Below, in pieces: positions 36,132-45,188 of a stretch of DNA of 64,000 nt. This stretch comes from Oceanobacillus zhaokaii (GTDB lineage: Bacteria > Bacillota > Bacilli > Bacillales > Amphibacillaceae), in the NCBI RefSeq assembly GCF_003352005.1, contig NZ_CP024848.1:2613001-2677000 (forward strand), read 5' to 3'. The notes under the pieces were generated by a model that worked only from the letters and a program-made list of their open reading frames with translations, searched no databases and was not told the origin of the DNA. Made by a program: the position numbers and the translations under genes. The first letter of the stretch is position 1. Every line of letters starts with the position of its first letter.

Positions 36132-37109
36132 TTACAACAACCATTGTAACACAGGTATATTCCATGTATCGGTATCCACTCCTACACTTTGATAAAATCC
36201 ACATAATCGTTTTTCATAAATTGTTTGCTGCTCTAACAGATTTGCTAAATCGATGTATAATTGTTCAAAATCTTCACTGACAAACCCCCGAGCAATCAAA
36301 TCAAATATCGGAATTGGATAAAGCAGCCGTCCATAAATGAGCCGCCAGCTAAATACTGATAGTGGCCGTGCCTCCTGATAATCGAAAAGAAAATTTGTCA
36401 CCTTCTCATTCGGTTCATTCATAAAATATTGACGTCTAATATATTCCGCAATATCTCGAACAGGATGGTCATAAACTAAATCCTCAGACCATATAACCGG
36501 CTCCTGCAGGTGGTTCGCATATCTTTTAAATGTAACGGTGCTTTGGTCCACCTCGTGAAAACGTTGCTCTCCTTCACTCTCCTGCATATATTGAATCGCA
36601 TTTTCGCTAATTCCAATTAAATATGGTAAGCTATCCATTAAGAGTCGATAATAAGCGGTGGGATGAAGCTTTGCCTCTTGTTCAATTTTCGCTTCAAATA
36701 CGGTCAATTTCTCAATCCACAGCTTTTTCCATGAGCCATAGCTTGAAATATTTTTAGGCTCATAGCGATAAGCAGAACCTAATTGGTGAAACATCGCCAA
36801 TGATTTACCATCTGTTTGCCTGTTTTCCTGTTTTAACTGGTGAACTTGGAATACCATATAGCTTTTATCAGCAAAGGAGCTAAACCACTCTCCATTTAAA
36901 TTTGGAATTGGCATCGTAACTTGCTTATAGTCATTTTCCATTAAGTAATAGGCAAGTGCAGCTTGCTCCATTAAAATTACTTCCCTGTTGTCATTTGTAG
37001 TGATAAAATAAAATTGATTCCCTTGTCTGTATCCTTCTTTCCCGTTTAACCATATTTTCTCTTCTACTTGGATATTATAATGAGTAGAAAGTAATTCTCT
37101 TAAAGGCAC
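36132..37109 (-). CDS. yutH: Spore coat-associated protein YutH
   Basis: This 325-residue protein of the CotS/aminoglycoside-phosphotransferase-like kinase group is known as a spore-coat protein in Bacillus. The GTG at 37109 has GGGGAGGG upstream. It gives the N-terminus PLRELLSTHYNIQVEEKIW; a much longer upstream frame would overlap yutG on the other strand and has no site. The lobe resembling kinase ATP-binding is weak, and the C-terminal region has RDIAEYIRRQYFM and FLFDYQEARPLSVFSWRLIYGRLLYP. Any enzymatic role is uncertain. Confidence 0.88.
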   Translation of the reverse strand: MPLRELLSTHYNIQVEEKIWLNGKEGYRQGNQFYFITTNDNREVILMEQAALAYYLMENDYKQVTMPIPNLNGEWFSSFADKSYMVFQVHQLKQENRQTDGKSLAMFHQLGSAYRYEPKNISSYGSWKKLWIEKLTVFEAKIEQEAKLHPTAYYRLLMDSLPYLIGISENAIQYMQESEGEQRFHEVDQSTVTFKRYANHLQEPVIWSEDLVYDHPVRDIAEYIRRQYFMNEPNEKVTNFLFDYQEARPLSVFSWRLIYGRLLYPIPIFDLIARGFVSEDFEQLYIDLANLLEQQTIYEKRLCGFYQSVGVDTDTWNIPVLQWLL

Positions 37110-37191
37110 CGAAATCCCTCCCCTTCTTATATTATTACTGTATGATTGGAAACAATATATTTTAACTAAAAATGAGAAAAGGTGATTAATA

Positions 37192-37686
37192 ATGGCTGAA
37201 AATACAAGTAAGAGTGCATTGGAAATCAAGGCAAGGGAACTATTGAAAGAACGAGGCGTGGAATTAGAAAATATCGCGGAACTTGTTTATTACCTGCAAT
37301 CAAGCTACCATGATGATTTAACGATGGAGGAGTGTCTTCATAATGTTGATCGTGTTTTAACAAAGCGCGAAGTTCAAAATGCTGTTTTAACAGGAATCCA
37401 ATTAGATATTCTGGCGGAGAAAAAACAATTGTCAGAGCCACTACAAACGACAATTGAAAATGATGAGGGCTTATATGGAGTAGATGAAGTTATTGCATTA
37501 TCGATTGTCAATGTATACGGATCAATCGGATTTACAAATTATGGCTATATCGATAAACAAAAACCAGGCATACTTAAACGGCTAAATGATAAATCAACTG
37601 GAGAAGTACATACTTTCTTAGATGATATTATAGGGGCAATTGCTGCTGCCGCTTCTAGTAGACTTGCACATAGCAATGAAAGTTAA
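37192..37686 (+). CDS. yutG: Phosphatidylglycerophosphatase A-like protein YutG
   Basis: This 164-residue PgpA-like protein is soluble, with EECLHNVDRVLTKREVQNAVLTGIQLDILAE and GLYGVDEVIALSIVNVYGSIGFTNYGYIDK followed by LDDIIGAIAAAASSRLAH. The last region corresponds to the acidic phosphatase core of PgpA. The Bacillus branch lacks the membrane helices of the E. coli enzyme, so a lipid phosphatase role is inferred only. AAAAGGTG precedes the ATG. Confidence 0.87.
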   Translation: MAENTSKSALEIKARELLKERGVELENIAELVYYLQSSYHDDLTMEECLHNVDRVLTKREVQNAVLTGIQLDILAEKKQLSEPLQTTIENDEGLYGVDEVIALSIVNVYGSIGFTNYGYIDKQKPGILKRLNDKSTGEVHTFLDDIIGAIAAAASSRLAHSNES

Positions 37687-37693
37687 GGACTAT

Positions 37694-37736
37694 AAAACGG
37701 AGGAAGAATGATAACTCATTCCTCCTCCGTTTTATT
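37694..37736 (+). terminator. Terminator of yutG
   Basis: AAAACGGAGGA and TCCTCCGTTTT form an 11-bp stem with extra inner pairing, then ATTTAAA. Confidence 0.8.
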
Positions 37737-37822
37737 TAAAAGAACTTGGCTGTCGATAAATTCTACAAAGCGTTTTCGCAACGAAAAGACTAAACCAACA
37801 TTAATATATTTATGAACCTAAA

Positions 37823-38593
37823 TTAAACATACTCAATCCATTCCCGTAAACTGTGGACATGATAGACTGGCTGCTTTTCTAGATTTGGTAATTCTTCAAA
37901 TGGTGTTACACCAGTAAATACCATTAATGTATCAATTCCTGCGTTAATACCTGCACAAATATCCGTATTATAGTTGTCCCCCACCATTAATGTTTCTTCT
38001 TTAGATAAACCTAAAATGGCTAATGCTTCCTCCATAATAATCGATTCCGGCTTACCAATGAAAATTGGTGCAACACCAGTACTTACAGTTACAACGCTTG
38101 TTAGCGCCCCGTTTCCCGGCAAAAGTCCACGCTCAGTAGGGATAGCAACATCACTATTTGTTGAAATAAACGTTGCTCCATTTCGAACAGCAAGCACTGC
38201 TTTCGCATACTTCTCATAACTTATTTCTCGATCAATCCCCACTATAACGTAGTCCGGGTTCTCATCCGTTATAGTAAGCCCATTATCTCGAATGGCAGAG
38301 AGAATTCCCTCTTCGCCAATTACATAGCAACGCGCATCCTCTTTTTTACTTTTGATGAAGTTAGCGGTCGCTAAGCTTGTCGTTACTACTTGATTTGGTG
38401 TACACAAAATCCCCATTCCATTTAATTTATTCGACACATCCACACTAGTTTTTGAAGAGTTGTTCGTGACAAACAAGTATGGTATGTTTTTTTCAGCTAA
38501 TGTACGGACAAAGTCTGCAGCAGCTTCAATTGGCTCTGTGCCACGGTACATTGTTCCATCTAAATCAATTAAATAACCTTTATAATTCTTCAT
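37823..38593 (-). CDS. yutF: HAD-IIA family phosphatase YutF
   Basis: This is a 256-residue HAD-superfamily IIA (NagD-like) phosphatase. Motif I is GYLIDLDGTMYRG, motif II VTNNSSKTS, motif III K in FIGKPESIIMEEAL, motif IV MVGDNYNTDICAGINAGID. It acts in the cytoplasm on small phosphorylated compounds. It follows yutE with a gap of about 30 nt on the same strand, as in B. subtilis. Confidence 0.93.
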   Translation of the reverse strand: MKNYKGYLIDLDGTMYRGTEPIEAAADFVRTLAEKNIPYLFVTNNSSKTSVDVSNKLNGMGILCTPNQVVTTSLATANFIKSKKEDARCYVIGEEGILSAIRDNGLTITDENPDYVIVGIDREISYEKYAKAVLAVRNGATFISTNSDVAIPTERGLLPGNGALTSVVTVSTGVAPIFIGKPESIIMEEALAILGLSKEETLMVGDNYNTDICAGINAGIDTLMVFTGVTPFEELPNLEKQPVYHVHSLREWIEYV

Positions 38594-38626
38594 TTAATGT
38601 CCTCATTTCTGCAGTAAATCTTAGCT

Positions 38627-39067
38627 TTATTCATTTGAAAATGCATTTGCAACTTCTAATGCATTCTTTAAATAGCTTCGAACATGTACACTAAATTGCT
38701 GAAGGGTTTCTTTCTTTTCTAACATCACATCACGTAACATTGTATGGTCAATTGTCCGATACTCGTGAATGAGGGCTTTACGCAAACGGATGAATGTTTT
38801 GTAGTCTGCTTCTTCTTCAGCTGGGATTACTTTTTCATCAACAAGAATATCAATAATATCTTCATATCCACCTGGATCACGCATTATAAAACCGTCAATC
38901 ATCATATTTCCAGCATCGATAATTGATTCGATTAACATATGGATCATTCGTTCAAGGCTTAGCTTTTCCTTAAAGGAATCAAATTGATTATTTCTTGATA
39001 CCTCGTCTAAAATTTTTTCCATATATAAAAGCGTTTCTTCAATATTACTTTGATCTACGAAATACAT
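38627..39067 (-). CDS. yutE: DUF86 / HEPN-domain protein YutE
   Basis: This is a 146-residue all-helical DUF86 (HepT-like) protein. The HEPN-type R-x4-H motif is visible in RLRKALIHEYRTID. HepT proteins pair with an MNT nucleotidyltransferase antitoxin, but none is adjacent here, as also holds for B. subtilis YutE. It forms a unit with yutF. Whether it is an active ribonuclease or a housekeeping derivative is open. Confidence 0.88.
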   Translation of the reverse strand: MYFVDQSNIEETLLYMEKILDEVSRNNQFDSFKEKLSLERMIHMLIESIIDAGNMMIDGFIMRDPGGYEDIIDILVDEKVIPAEEEADYKTFIRLRKALIHEYRTIDHTMLRDVMLEKKETLQQFSVHVRSYLKNALEVANAFSNE

Positions 39068-39219
39068 ATGTATTACCCCCGATTGACATTATATAATAAT
39101 ATCATATCATATATAATAAGATGATACAGACTGGAAAAATGATATTGTAAGCATGATGCGGATTGTAGATTGGAAATAATACAACTAAAGAATACTGTGA
39201 AACGAAGAAGGTATGATAG

Positions 39220-40647
39220 ATGATATCGAATTCAATTATTGATATGGATGCAACAGAGATTGCTGAAAAAATTAAACAAGGTGAACTCACAAGTGTTGAT
39301 ACTGTTAAAGCTTATATCAATCATATTAAAAAGGTGAATCCTCATATTAATGCATTAGTGGAAGAGCGCTTTTCCGATGCTTTAAATGAAGCAGATGAGC
39401 TGGATCGAGTGAGTCTCAATGGTAAAAATGCCGGACCATTACACGGGGTACCGATTAGTGTTAAAGAATCATTTCATGTTACAAATATGAAAACCACTGC
39501 TGGTTTAGTCCATCGACAGGATTTAATCTCGAGGGATGATGCTGCAGTCATTTCCAGACTAAAAGCTAAAGGGGCAATAATTTTAGGTAAAACCAATACT
39601 CCTACCCTTTGTTTTAATCAAGAGACCGAAAATAAATTATATGGTAGAACGAATAATCCTTGGGATGTAACAAAGACTGCTGGTGGTTCAAGTGGCGGTG
39701 AAGGAGCTCTATTAGCTGTTGGCGGTTCCGCGGTTGGTATCGCCTCTGATATTGGTGGATCTATTCGAATTCCTGCGCATTTTAATGGTGTCGTCGGTTT
39801 TAAACCTGGAATGAATCAAGTTTCAGCAGAAGGACATTTTCCTTTACCTAGTAATCCTATTCAAGAAAGGATGTTTGCCGTTGGGCCGATGGGAAAATCA
39901 GTTCGTGATATGCGATGGATCTATCAAATTATTTCAGATAAGCCAATTCGAACAAAATATTTGCAATCATTTAAAATAGAAATTTTGCCTAGTAATATGG
40001 GCTATCCTTTATCAGATACAACAAAGGAAATTCTGAATGAGATCGAGTACCTTTTGGAGAAATCTGTATCAACGAAACGAACAGTGCCTCCATTTTTTGA
40101 TGATACTGCACAAATTTGGCAGGACATCATTTCCATGGGAGGAAGTGAATTATTGGAACAGGAAGCATACAGCAATGACCGTTCCAATATTTTTAAGGCA
40201 TTTCTAAGGGAGAAACTTACGCAAAGAACAACCATTCATCCTAATTTATCCCGTGCAATTATCGCTTCAAAGATGTTCAAACCATCAGCGAAACGAATAC
40301 GAGAAGTGAAGGAGATTCTTCAGCAAGGTGATATTCGATTAACAGATTATATGCATAATCGAATTTTAATTTTCCCAATCTATCATTCAAGCGCGCTGAA
40401 GCATGGCAAGGTTTATCAGGAAATATTTTCATTACGCAAGACGTTTCTAGATGTCATGCCGTATGTTGCCTATGCGAATGTTTGGGGATTGCCTGCTCTA
40501 TCCATTCCTGTTGGGATAGATGAAAATAATATGCCTATCAGCATTCAGTTAATGAGTGCAATCGGTAATGAGGATATATTATTTCGCTTAGGAAGAATTC
40601 TTGAGAAGAAATTTAAGGGCTATTCCCGATGTAAAGACTTTGATTAA
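39220..40647 (+). CDS. Amidase signature-family hydrolase
   Basis: This is a 475-residue amidase. Its Ser-cisSer-Lys triad is visible as Lys in GVPISVKESFH, the cis-Ser in TAGGSSGGEGALLA and the nucleophile Ser in SDIGGSIRIPAHFNG. It has no signal peptide. It resembles the broad amidase family rather than GatA, and the usual gatC/gatB partners are absent. Substrate unknown. GAAGG precedes the ATG. Confidence 0.9.
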   Translation: MISNSIIDMDATEIAEKIKQGELTSVDTVKAYINHIKKVNPHINALVEERFSDALNEADELDRVSLNGKNAGPLHGVPISVKESFHVTNMKTTAGLVHRQDLISRDDAAVISRLKAKGAIILGKTNTPTLCFNQETENKLYGRTNNPWDVTKTAGGSSGGEGALLAVGGSAVGIASDIGGSIRIPAHFNGVVGFKPGMNQVSAEGHFPLPSNPIQERMFAVGPMGKSVRDMRWIYQIISDKPIRTKYLQSFKIEILPSNMGYPLSDTTKEILNEIEYLLEKSVSTKRTVPPFFDDTAQIWQDIISMGGSELLEQEAYSNDRSNIFKAFLREKLTQRTTIHPNLSRAIIASKMFKPSAKRIREVKEILQQGDIRLTDYMHNRILIFPIYHSSALKHGKVYQEIFSLRKTFLDVMPYVAYANVWGLPALSIPVGIDENNMPISIQLMSAIGNEDILFRLGRILEKKFKGYSRCKDFD

Positions 40648-40724
40648 TAACTAAATAACAATCATAACATTTCTCATTCTGCAAAAGCTATAATGCTCAA
40701 AACGTTAAGGAAAGGATGTTTGTT

Positions 40725-40865
40725 ATGATAAAAAAGAAAAAGAACTATACCGATTTTCAAAATGTAGTGGCAAATAAAAATAATGTCGTTCCAGAAGAAT
40801 TTCCTGACGGTGCATTTGGTTCCGCTAAGAAAGAAAAAGGAAATCCTGCCAATAAAAGCAAATGA
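40725..40865 (+). CDS. Short lysine-rich protein, 46 residues
   Basis: The ATG at 40725 has AAAGGATG six bases upstream and the frame ends with TGA at 40865. The product begins MIKKKKNYTDFQNVVANKNN and contains VVPEEFPDGAFGS. It is hydrophilic and very basic with no membrane segment. The good site, the clear composition and the terminator overlapping its stop argue that it is real. I do not recognise a function. Confidence 0.6.
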   Translation: MIKKKKNYTDFQNVVANKNNVVPEEFPDGAFGSAKKEKGNPANKSK

Positions 40866-40910
40866 AAATAAACAGCCACCGTTCCAAACGAAACGATGGT
40901 TGTTTATTTT
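40865..40910. terminator. Bidirectional terminator between the 46-residue ORF and yutD
   Basis: AAAATAAACAGCCACCGTT pairs with AACGATGGTTGTTTATTTT with few mismatches. A/T tracts on both sides, between convergent genes. Confidence 0.85.
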
Positions 40911-41185
40911 GTAACCTTCTTTATGACAAAATACGCACAGCCGAAATTGCAGTATTCATATAAGTAATCATCCAATGTATTGATTTGCATATCAATCGCA
41001 GCCTTTGGATGTCTGTCTCGATAAAACCCTTTTAATCGAAGCTGATCATAACCCCAGTCCCCAACGATATAATCGTACTTCGCTAATATATCTGAATAAC
41101 GTTCTTTTAAAGCTGTTTCTTGAAAGCCATTCTTAATATTCTCCACAATTTCATAATGTTTTCCATGTAACTCGATCAAAACCAT
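40904..41185 (-). CDS. yutD: YutD family protein
   Basis: This 93-residue cytoplasmic protein of the YutD (DUF1027) family starts MVLIELHGKHYEIVENIKN and has YDYIVGDWGYDQLRLKGFY and a C-terminal CNFGCAYFVIKK with two cysteines. Function unknown. Lies between the amidase unit and lytH. Confidence 0.9.
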   Translation of the reverse strand: MVLIELHGKHYEIVENIKNGFQETALKERYSDILAKYDYIVGDWGYDQLRLKGFYRDRHPKAAIDMQINTLDDYLYEYCNFGCAYFVIKKVTK

Positions 41186-41311
41186 TCACCCCTATCACTG
41201 CTATTAGTTTACCATAAATATATTCAAGTAACTAACAATAATTTGATGCATGATTTTCGTAAGTAAACAGCAAACTATAGACAAGGACAATGAAAGAGAT
41301 AGGTGATTGAA

Positions 41312-42277
41312 TTGAACTTGTTACGGGTTCTGTTTATATGCTTATTATTGGTCATAATGGCTACTTCAACGGCTAATGCTGAGGAGGAGTCGATTTATGA
41401 CCAGCGTATGGCATTATTTAAAAAAATTGAAACATTAACACAAATACCGTGGTATTATTTTGCTGCTATCGACAATTATGAACGTAATATTAAAGATAGC
41501 AGTGAGCCTGAACAGGTAATTTCCATTACTATACCATCGGAAATTTGGTTCGGAATTGGCAATCCATCCTCTAATATAGATGAAAGAGCTATTTCACTTT
41601 TTAATGGAAGTGGAAGTGACGGAAATGGCGATGGACAAGCCGATCCAACAAATGCTGAAGATATATTACAAACAACGGCAAATCTACTTTTAGAATATGG
41701 ACAAACAGAGGATGATATTAAGATCGCCCTTTGGAATCATTATCAGCGAGATCTCACAGTTCAAACGATAATGAACACAGCGAAGGTTTTCGAAACATAT
41801 CAATCGATCAATTTAACTGATCGCGATTTTCCTGTATCGCTTCAACATAATTATAGCTATAGAAATACATGGGGAGCTCGCCGCGGATTCGGTGGGCGGC
41901 GAATTCATGAAGGAACAGATATTTTCGCCGGTTATGGAGCACCAATAAAATCTACTACCTATGGAGTAGTTGAATTGATGGGGTGGAACTTGTACGGTGG
42001 TTGGCGCGTCGGAATTCGTGATATATACAATATTTATCACTATTATGCTCATATGAATGGCTATAGTGAAGGACTGAAAGTTGGACAAGTGGTCAAACCT
42101 GGAGATGTTCTCGGTAGTGTTGGTTCCAGTGGTTATGGTCCTCCAGGTACCTCGGGTAAATTCCCACCACATCTGCATTACGGTATGTATAAGGATAATG
42201 GATATAGTGAGTGGTCATTTGACCCCTATCCGTATTTAAAAAGATGGGAAAGAATGGCAAGACAGAAGAAAAATTAA
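41312..42277 (+). CDS. lytH: Secreted L-Ala--D-Glu peptidoglycan endopeptidase LytH (M23)
   Basis: This is a 321-residue M23 metallopeptidase with a signal peptide (LLRVLFICLLLVIMATSTANA). Zinc ligands are visible in RRIHEGTDIFAG (HxxxD) and FPPHLHYGM (HxH). LytH of B. subtilis trims stem peptides in the spore cortex. The region before the domain (residues 60-180) matches the LytH N-terminal half. The TTG at 41312 follows AGGTGA; a GTG three codons earlier is the alternative. Confidence 0.9.
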   Translation: MNLLRVLFICLLLVIMATSTANAEEESIYDQRMALFKKIETLTQIPWYYFAAIDNYERNIKDSSEPEQVISITIPSEIWFGIGNPSSNIDERAISLFNGSGSDGNGDGQADPTNAEDILQTTANLLLEYGQTEDDIKIALWNHYQRDLTVQTIMNTAKVFETYQSINLTDRDFPVSLQHNYSYRNTWGARRGFGGRRIHEGTDIFAGYGAPIKSTTYGVVELMGWNLYGGWRVGIRDIYNIYHYYAHMNGYSEGLKVGQVVKPGDVLGSVGSSGYGPPGTSGKFPPHLHYGMYKDNGYSEWSFDPYPYLKRWERMARQKKN

Positions 42278-42316
42278 TGAACCGGTCCCCGTCAAATAAA
42301 CAGGGACCGGTTCATT
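42276..42316. terminator. Strong palindromic hairpin between lytH and the NhaC-family gene
   Basis: AATGAACCGGTCCC and GGGACCGGTTCATT form a 14-bp perfect stem. The minus-strand side is followed by TAATTTTTC, so it can end the minus-strand gene. The lytH stop lies inside it. Confidence 0.75.
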
Positions 42317-42336
42317 CCATTGTAAATATGTTTATA

Positions 42337-43893
42337 TTATGCTGAAGTTTTTCTAGCCAATAAGAAATGCTGTACAAAGACTGCTATTGCTAGTAGCACG
42401 ACCGAAACGAATAGCGCAAGGACTACTTGATTGGTAAATCCAATCACTAAGAAACCAATTGCTGCAATAATCGCTGCCATAATTGCATATGGAAGCTGTG
42501 TCAACACATGGTCCATATGGTTCGAGCCCGCCCCAGTGGCGGAAAGTATCGTCGTATCAGAAATTGGCGAACAATGATCACCAAATACAGAACCTGAAAG
42601 GATAGCTGCTAGAGCAGGTAAAAGTAATTGGCTATCCGTATGCATCATTATTTCAACACCGATTGGCAGCATCATACCAAATGTTCCCCATGAGGTTCCA
42701 GTTGCTAGAGACATCAATAGAGTAACAGCAAAGAAAATGAGAGGTATGAAGCTGACATTAATGGACGCATTATTTACGACCTCTGCTAAATAAGCTCCTA
42801 TTTCCAGTGTGCTGATGATTGAACCGACCATCCATGCTAATAGTAAAATATTAATTGCGGGCAGCATTGTCTTTAATCCCTCAACAAATATTTTCCCAAT
42901 GTTTTCCCGTGGCTGTTTTTGTGAAAAGTGAAAGATTGCAGATGTTAATACAGCCATTAACCCACCAATAAATAATGATAAATTTACATTCGTATTGGCA
43001 AAAGCTGTTATTACGCTTGCTTTTCCTTCTGTAGCTTGTATTCCTGTAACCAGCATTGCAACAATTGTTGCAACAAACAGCATGATAATCGGAACAATTA
43101 AATGATATACTCTTCCATTTTTATTTGGCTCAAATACATCACTTAAATCCCCAGGCACATTATTTTGGTTTGGATCCAATAGCTCTCCGGTTTGGACAGC
43201 TCTATCTTCATGTGTTCGCATTGGACCAATATTAAAATTAAAGATTGCCACAATAAATACAAGTAAGACTGCTATAATTGCATAAAAATTAAGTGGAATC
43301 ATCATGATAAATGCTTCAATAGGCTGCATCGATGTTATTCCATTAGCAGCAAATAAACCACCTAATATACCAATAATATACGCACCCCAACTGGAGATTG
43401 GTGATAATACCGTTATTGGCGCTGCCATTGAATCAATAAAATATGCTAGCTTCGCTCGAGAAACCCGATGACGGTCTGTCAATGGCCGAGCAATTTGTCC
43501 AATCGATAAACTGCTGAAATAATCATCAACGAAAATAATGATGCCAAGTATTCCTGTCATCACCTGTGCACCAGCACGAGTTTTTACTCGTTTGATCATC
43601 CACTCACCAAACGCTCTGCTCCCGCCAGATGCTTGCAGGAACGCCGTCATAATACCTAGTAAAAACAGGAAGACTAACAATAGTACGTTCCCCCAATTAG
43701 GCGAGCCATCTACAAAAAATATTTGATAAAATACAAGCCAAACTTCCTTCATTGATTCCACTATATTAAAATCGTGAATAAATAAAGCTCCAACGATAAT
43801 TCCTGTCCCTAATGATAAAAGAACCTTTCTTGTCACTAATACGAGAATTAACATAATAAGTGCTGGTATTAGTGCATAAATCGTACCTTCCAT
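42337..43893 (-). CDS. NhaC-family transporter, probable lysine transporter (LysW type)
   Basis: This 518-residue membrane protein has about 11-12 helices with NhaC-family signatures (IIIFVDDYFSSLSIGQIARPLTD, SPISSWGAYI, ATGTSWGTFGMMLPIGVEI, SGSVFGDHCSPISDTTILS). Such proteins are usually annotated Na+/H+ antiporters. Here a lysine riboswitch with its terminator lies directly upstream and no other gene sits between. Comparative work on the LYS element placed NhaC-type transporters (named LysW) under the same control, so lysine is the likely substrate; Na+ coupling is inferred. CGGAGG precedes the ATG. Confidence 0.93.
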   Translation of the reverse strand: MEGTIYALIPALIMLILVLVTRKVLLSLGTGIIVGALFIHDFNIVESMKEVWLVFYQIFFVDGSPNWGNVLLLVFLFLLGIMTAFLQASGGSRAFGEWMIKRVKTRAGAQVMTGILGIIIFVDDYFSSLSIGQIARPLTDRHRVSRAKLAYFIDSMAAPITVLSPISSWGAYIIGILGGLFAANGITSMQPIEAFIMMIPLNFYAIIAVLLVFIVAIFNFNIGPMRTHEDRAVQTGELLDPNQNNVPGDLSDVFEPNKNGRVYHLIVPIIMLFVATIVAMLVTGIQATEGKASVITAFANTNVNLSLFIGGLMAVLTSAIFHFSQKQPRENIGKIFVEGLKTMLPAINILLLAWMVGSIISTLEIGAYLAEVVNNASINVSFIPLIFFAVTLLMSLATGTSWGTFGMMLPIGVEIMMHTDSQLLLPALAAILSGSVFGDHCSPISDTTILSATGAGSNHMDHVLTQLPYAIMAAIIAAIGFLVIGFTNQVVLALFVSVVLLAIAVFVQHFLLARKTSA

Positions 43894-43985
43894 TTTTTCC
43901 TACCTCCGTAATAATCTTGATGTATAGAGGGAGATTCTAGATGAAATAAACTGGACTAAGTATAGAGCTTCACAGCGCACAAAAA

Positions 43986-44014
43986 AACAATGACAGAAAA
44001 TAACCATCATTGTT
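43986..44014 (-). terminator. Riboswitch expression-platform terminator
   Basis: AACAATGA and TCATTGTT pair, followed by a T run on the minus strand, between the lysine aptamer and the transporter start. Confidence 0.8.
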
Positions 44015-44037
44015 CCTACAATATACGTTATCCTCCA

Positions 44038-44222
44038 TTTCGATCAGTAGTTCCCCACACTCTTTGTAAAAGCATGACAGTATATCCCTTATTTAAAGAT
44101 ACACCAGCAATAATAAGATTGACTCTTATTACGCTTCGGCAAGCAACCCTTTTATCAACAATCATCGTTGTCATTCTCCTGTTGATTACTAATATTACTT
44201 GCACCTCTACCTCACCGATCTG
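44038..44222 (-). ncRNA. Lysine riboswitch (L-box)
   Basis: Read on the minus strand it has GATCGGTGAGGTAGAGGTGC, AGTAATATTAGT, the loop GCCGAAGCGTAAT with a paired ATTATTGCTGG, then ATACTGTCATG and GTGTGGGG. CTACTGATC closes P1 with the 5' GATCGGTGAG. The blocks match the L-box consensus in order. Its 5' end lies 38 nt after the yunB stop, so it has its own leader. Confidence 0.93.
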
Positions 44223-44260
44223 ATAAGGTCATATTCAATTTACAGTATTACTATACTAGA

Positions 44261-45046
44261 TTATTCATTATTATTCAAGTCTTCTTTTGGAATTGCAATC
44301 GAGGGACCACCGCCATCTCCACCATAAAAGTCTGGAACCTTGCTCATGATTGCCCCACCATCAATATATATTTCTTTACTTACCGTGTGTACTTCGGTTG
44401 TAAACGGGATAATAATTTGAACGTCGGCCTCTATTTGTAAATAAAGGGAGAGCCATGCACCATTAATCCCAAAGTCCTCTGTTTCCCGTTTAAAATTAGT
44501 TCTTACACTGCCAATTACTTCTAAGTTCACTGGAATCTTCGGTCCTAAATTAGCTAGTACAGTGTTCCTTGTAACTTGCCCTAACGGTATTTCAACAAGG
44601 GTGGGATCCTGCTCTGCCCGACTATCTACAGCCCCACTATATTCAGGTATTTCCTCTAATGGATAATCAAATTCATATGGTTCACCCCTATTTACATAAA
44701 GAAAAAACTCTTCAACCCTCTCTGTCGCACCGCGGTAAATTTCATTCATAATAACTGGATTATAACTATAAACTGCAGGATGTCCCGCTTCATCGTACGA
44801 AATTTCCACTAGTTCTTCAAAGCTATAATCTTCTGCGAATTGAACTGCCGAATTAATGGCACGTGTGGCAAATTCATCTGTCTTCATCTCAGCAATTTCC
44901 ATTAAGGTAGGTTGAATTCCTTTATCAATAATCCAGATGCTTAACATGATAAAGAACAGGAATAAGATTATTGTAATTACTAAGATCCCTTTGGCTGGAG
45001 GCGATCCACTACTTTTTTTACCGAATCTTCTTCGCTGTCTAAACAT
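44261..45046 (-). CDS. yunB: Sporulation protein YunB
   Basis: This is a 261-residue YunB-family protein, conserved among spore formers and controlled by sigma E in B. subtilis. The basic N-terminus (MFRQRRRFGKKSS) precedes one transmembrane helix (GILVITIILFLFFIMLSIWIID). The rest is extracytoplasmic and includes PLGQVTRNTVLANLGPKIPVNLEVIGSV, typical of the family. GGGGGGA precedes the ATG. Exact role unknown. Confidence 0.93.
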   Translation of the reverse strand: MFRQRRRFGKKSSGSPPAKGILVITIILFLFFIMLSIWIIDKGIQPTLMEIAEMKTDEFATRAINSAVQFAEDYSFEELVEISYDEAGHPAVYSYNPVIMNEIYRGATERVEEFFLYVNRGEPYEFDYPLEEIPEYSGAVDSRAEQDPTLVEIPLGQVTRNTVLANLGPKIPVNLEVIGSVRTNFKRETEDFGINGAWLSLYLQIEADVQIIIPFTTEVHTVSKEIYIDGGAIMSKVPDFYGGDGGGPSIAIPKEDLNNNE

Positions 45047-45188
45047 AAAACAATCCCCCCTAAAAAAAGCTTATGCTTGTTTCAAGAGGGATAGAATTAA
45101 AATTCCGTTTCCATTTAGAACACTGATCATTACAATAGTCATTCTCTACTAAAAATAAAATGCCTCCCAAATATGGAAGGCAATAAAT

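Noticed and set aside
37738..37780. Possible sixth copy of the two-hairpin repeat (AGAACTTGGCTGTC)
   Set aside because: Only the left edge resembles the consensus and the second stem is absent; too little to count.
42276..42316. The 14-bp palindrome as an operator
   Set aside because: Its place between convergent gene ends and the flanking T tract fit a terminator better than a binding site.
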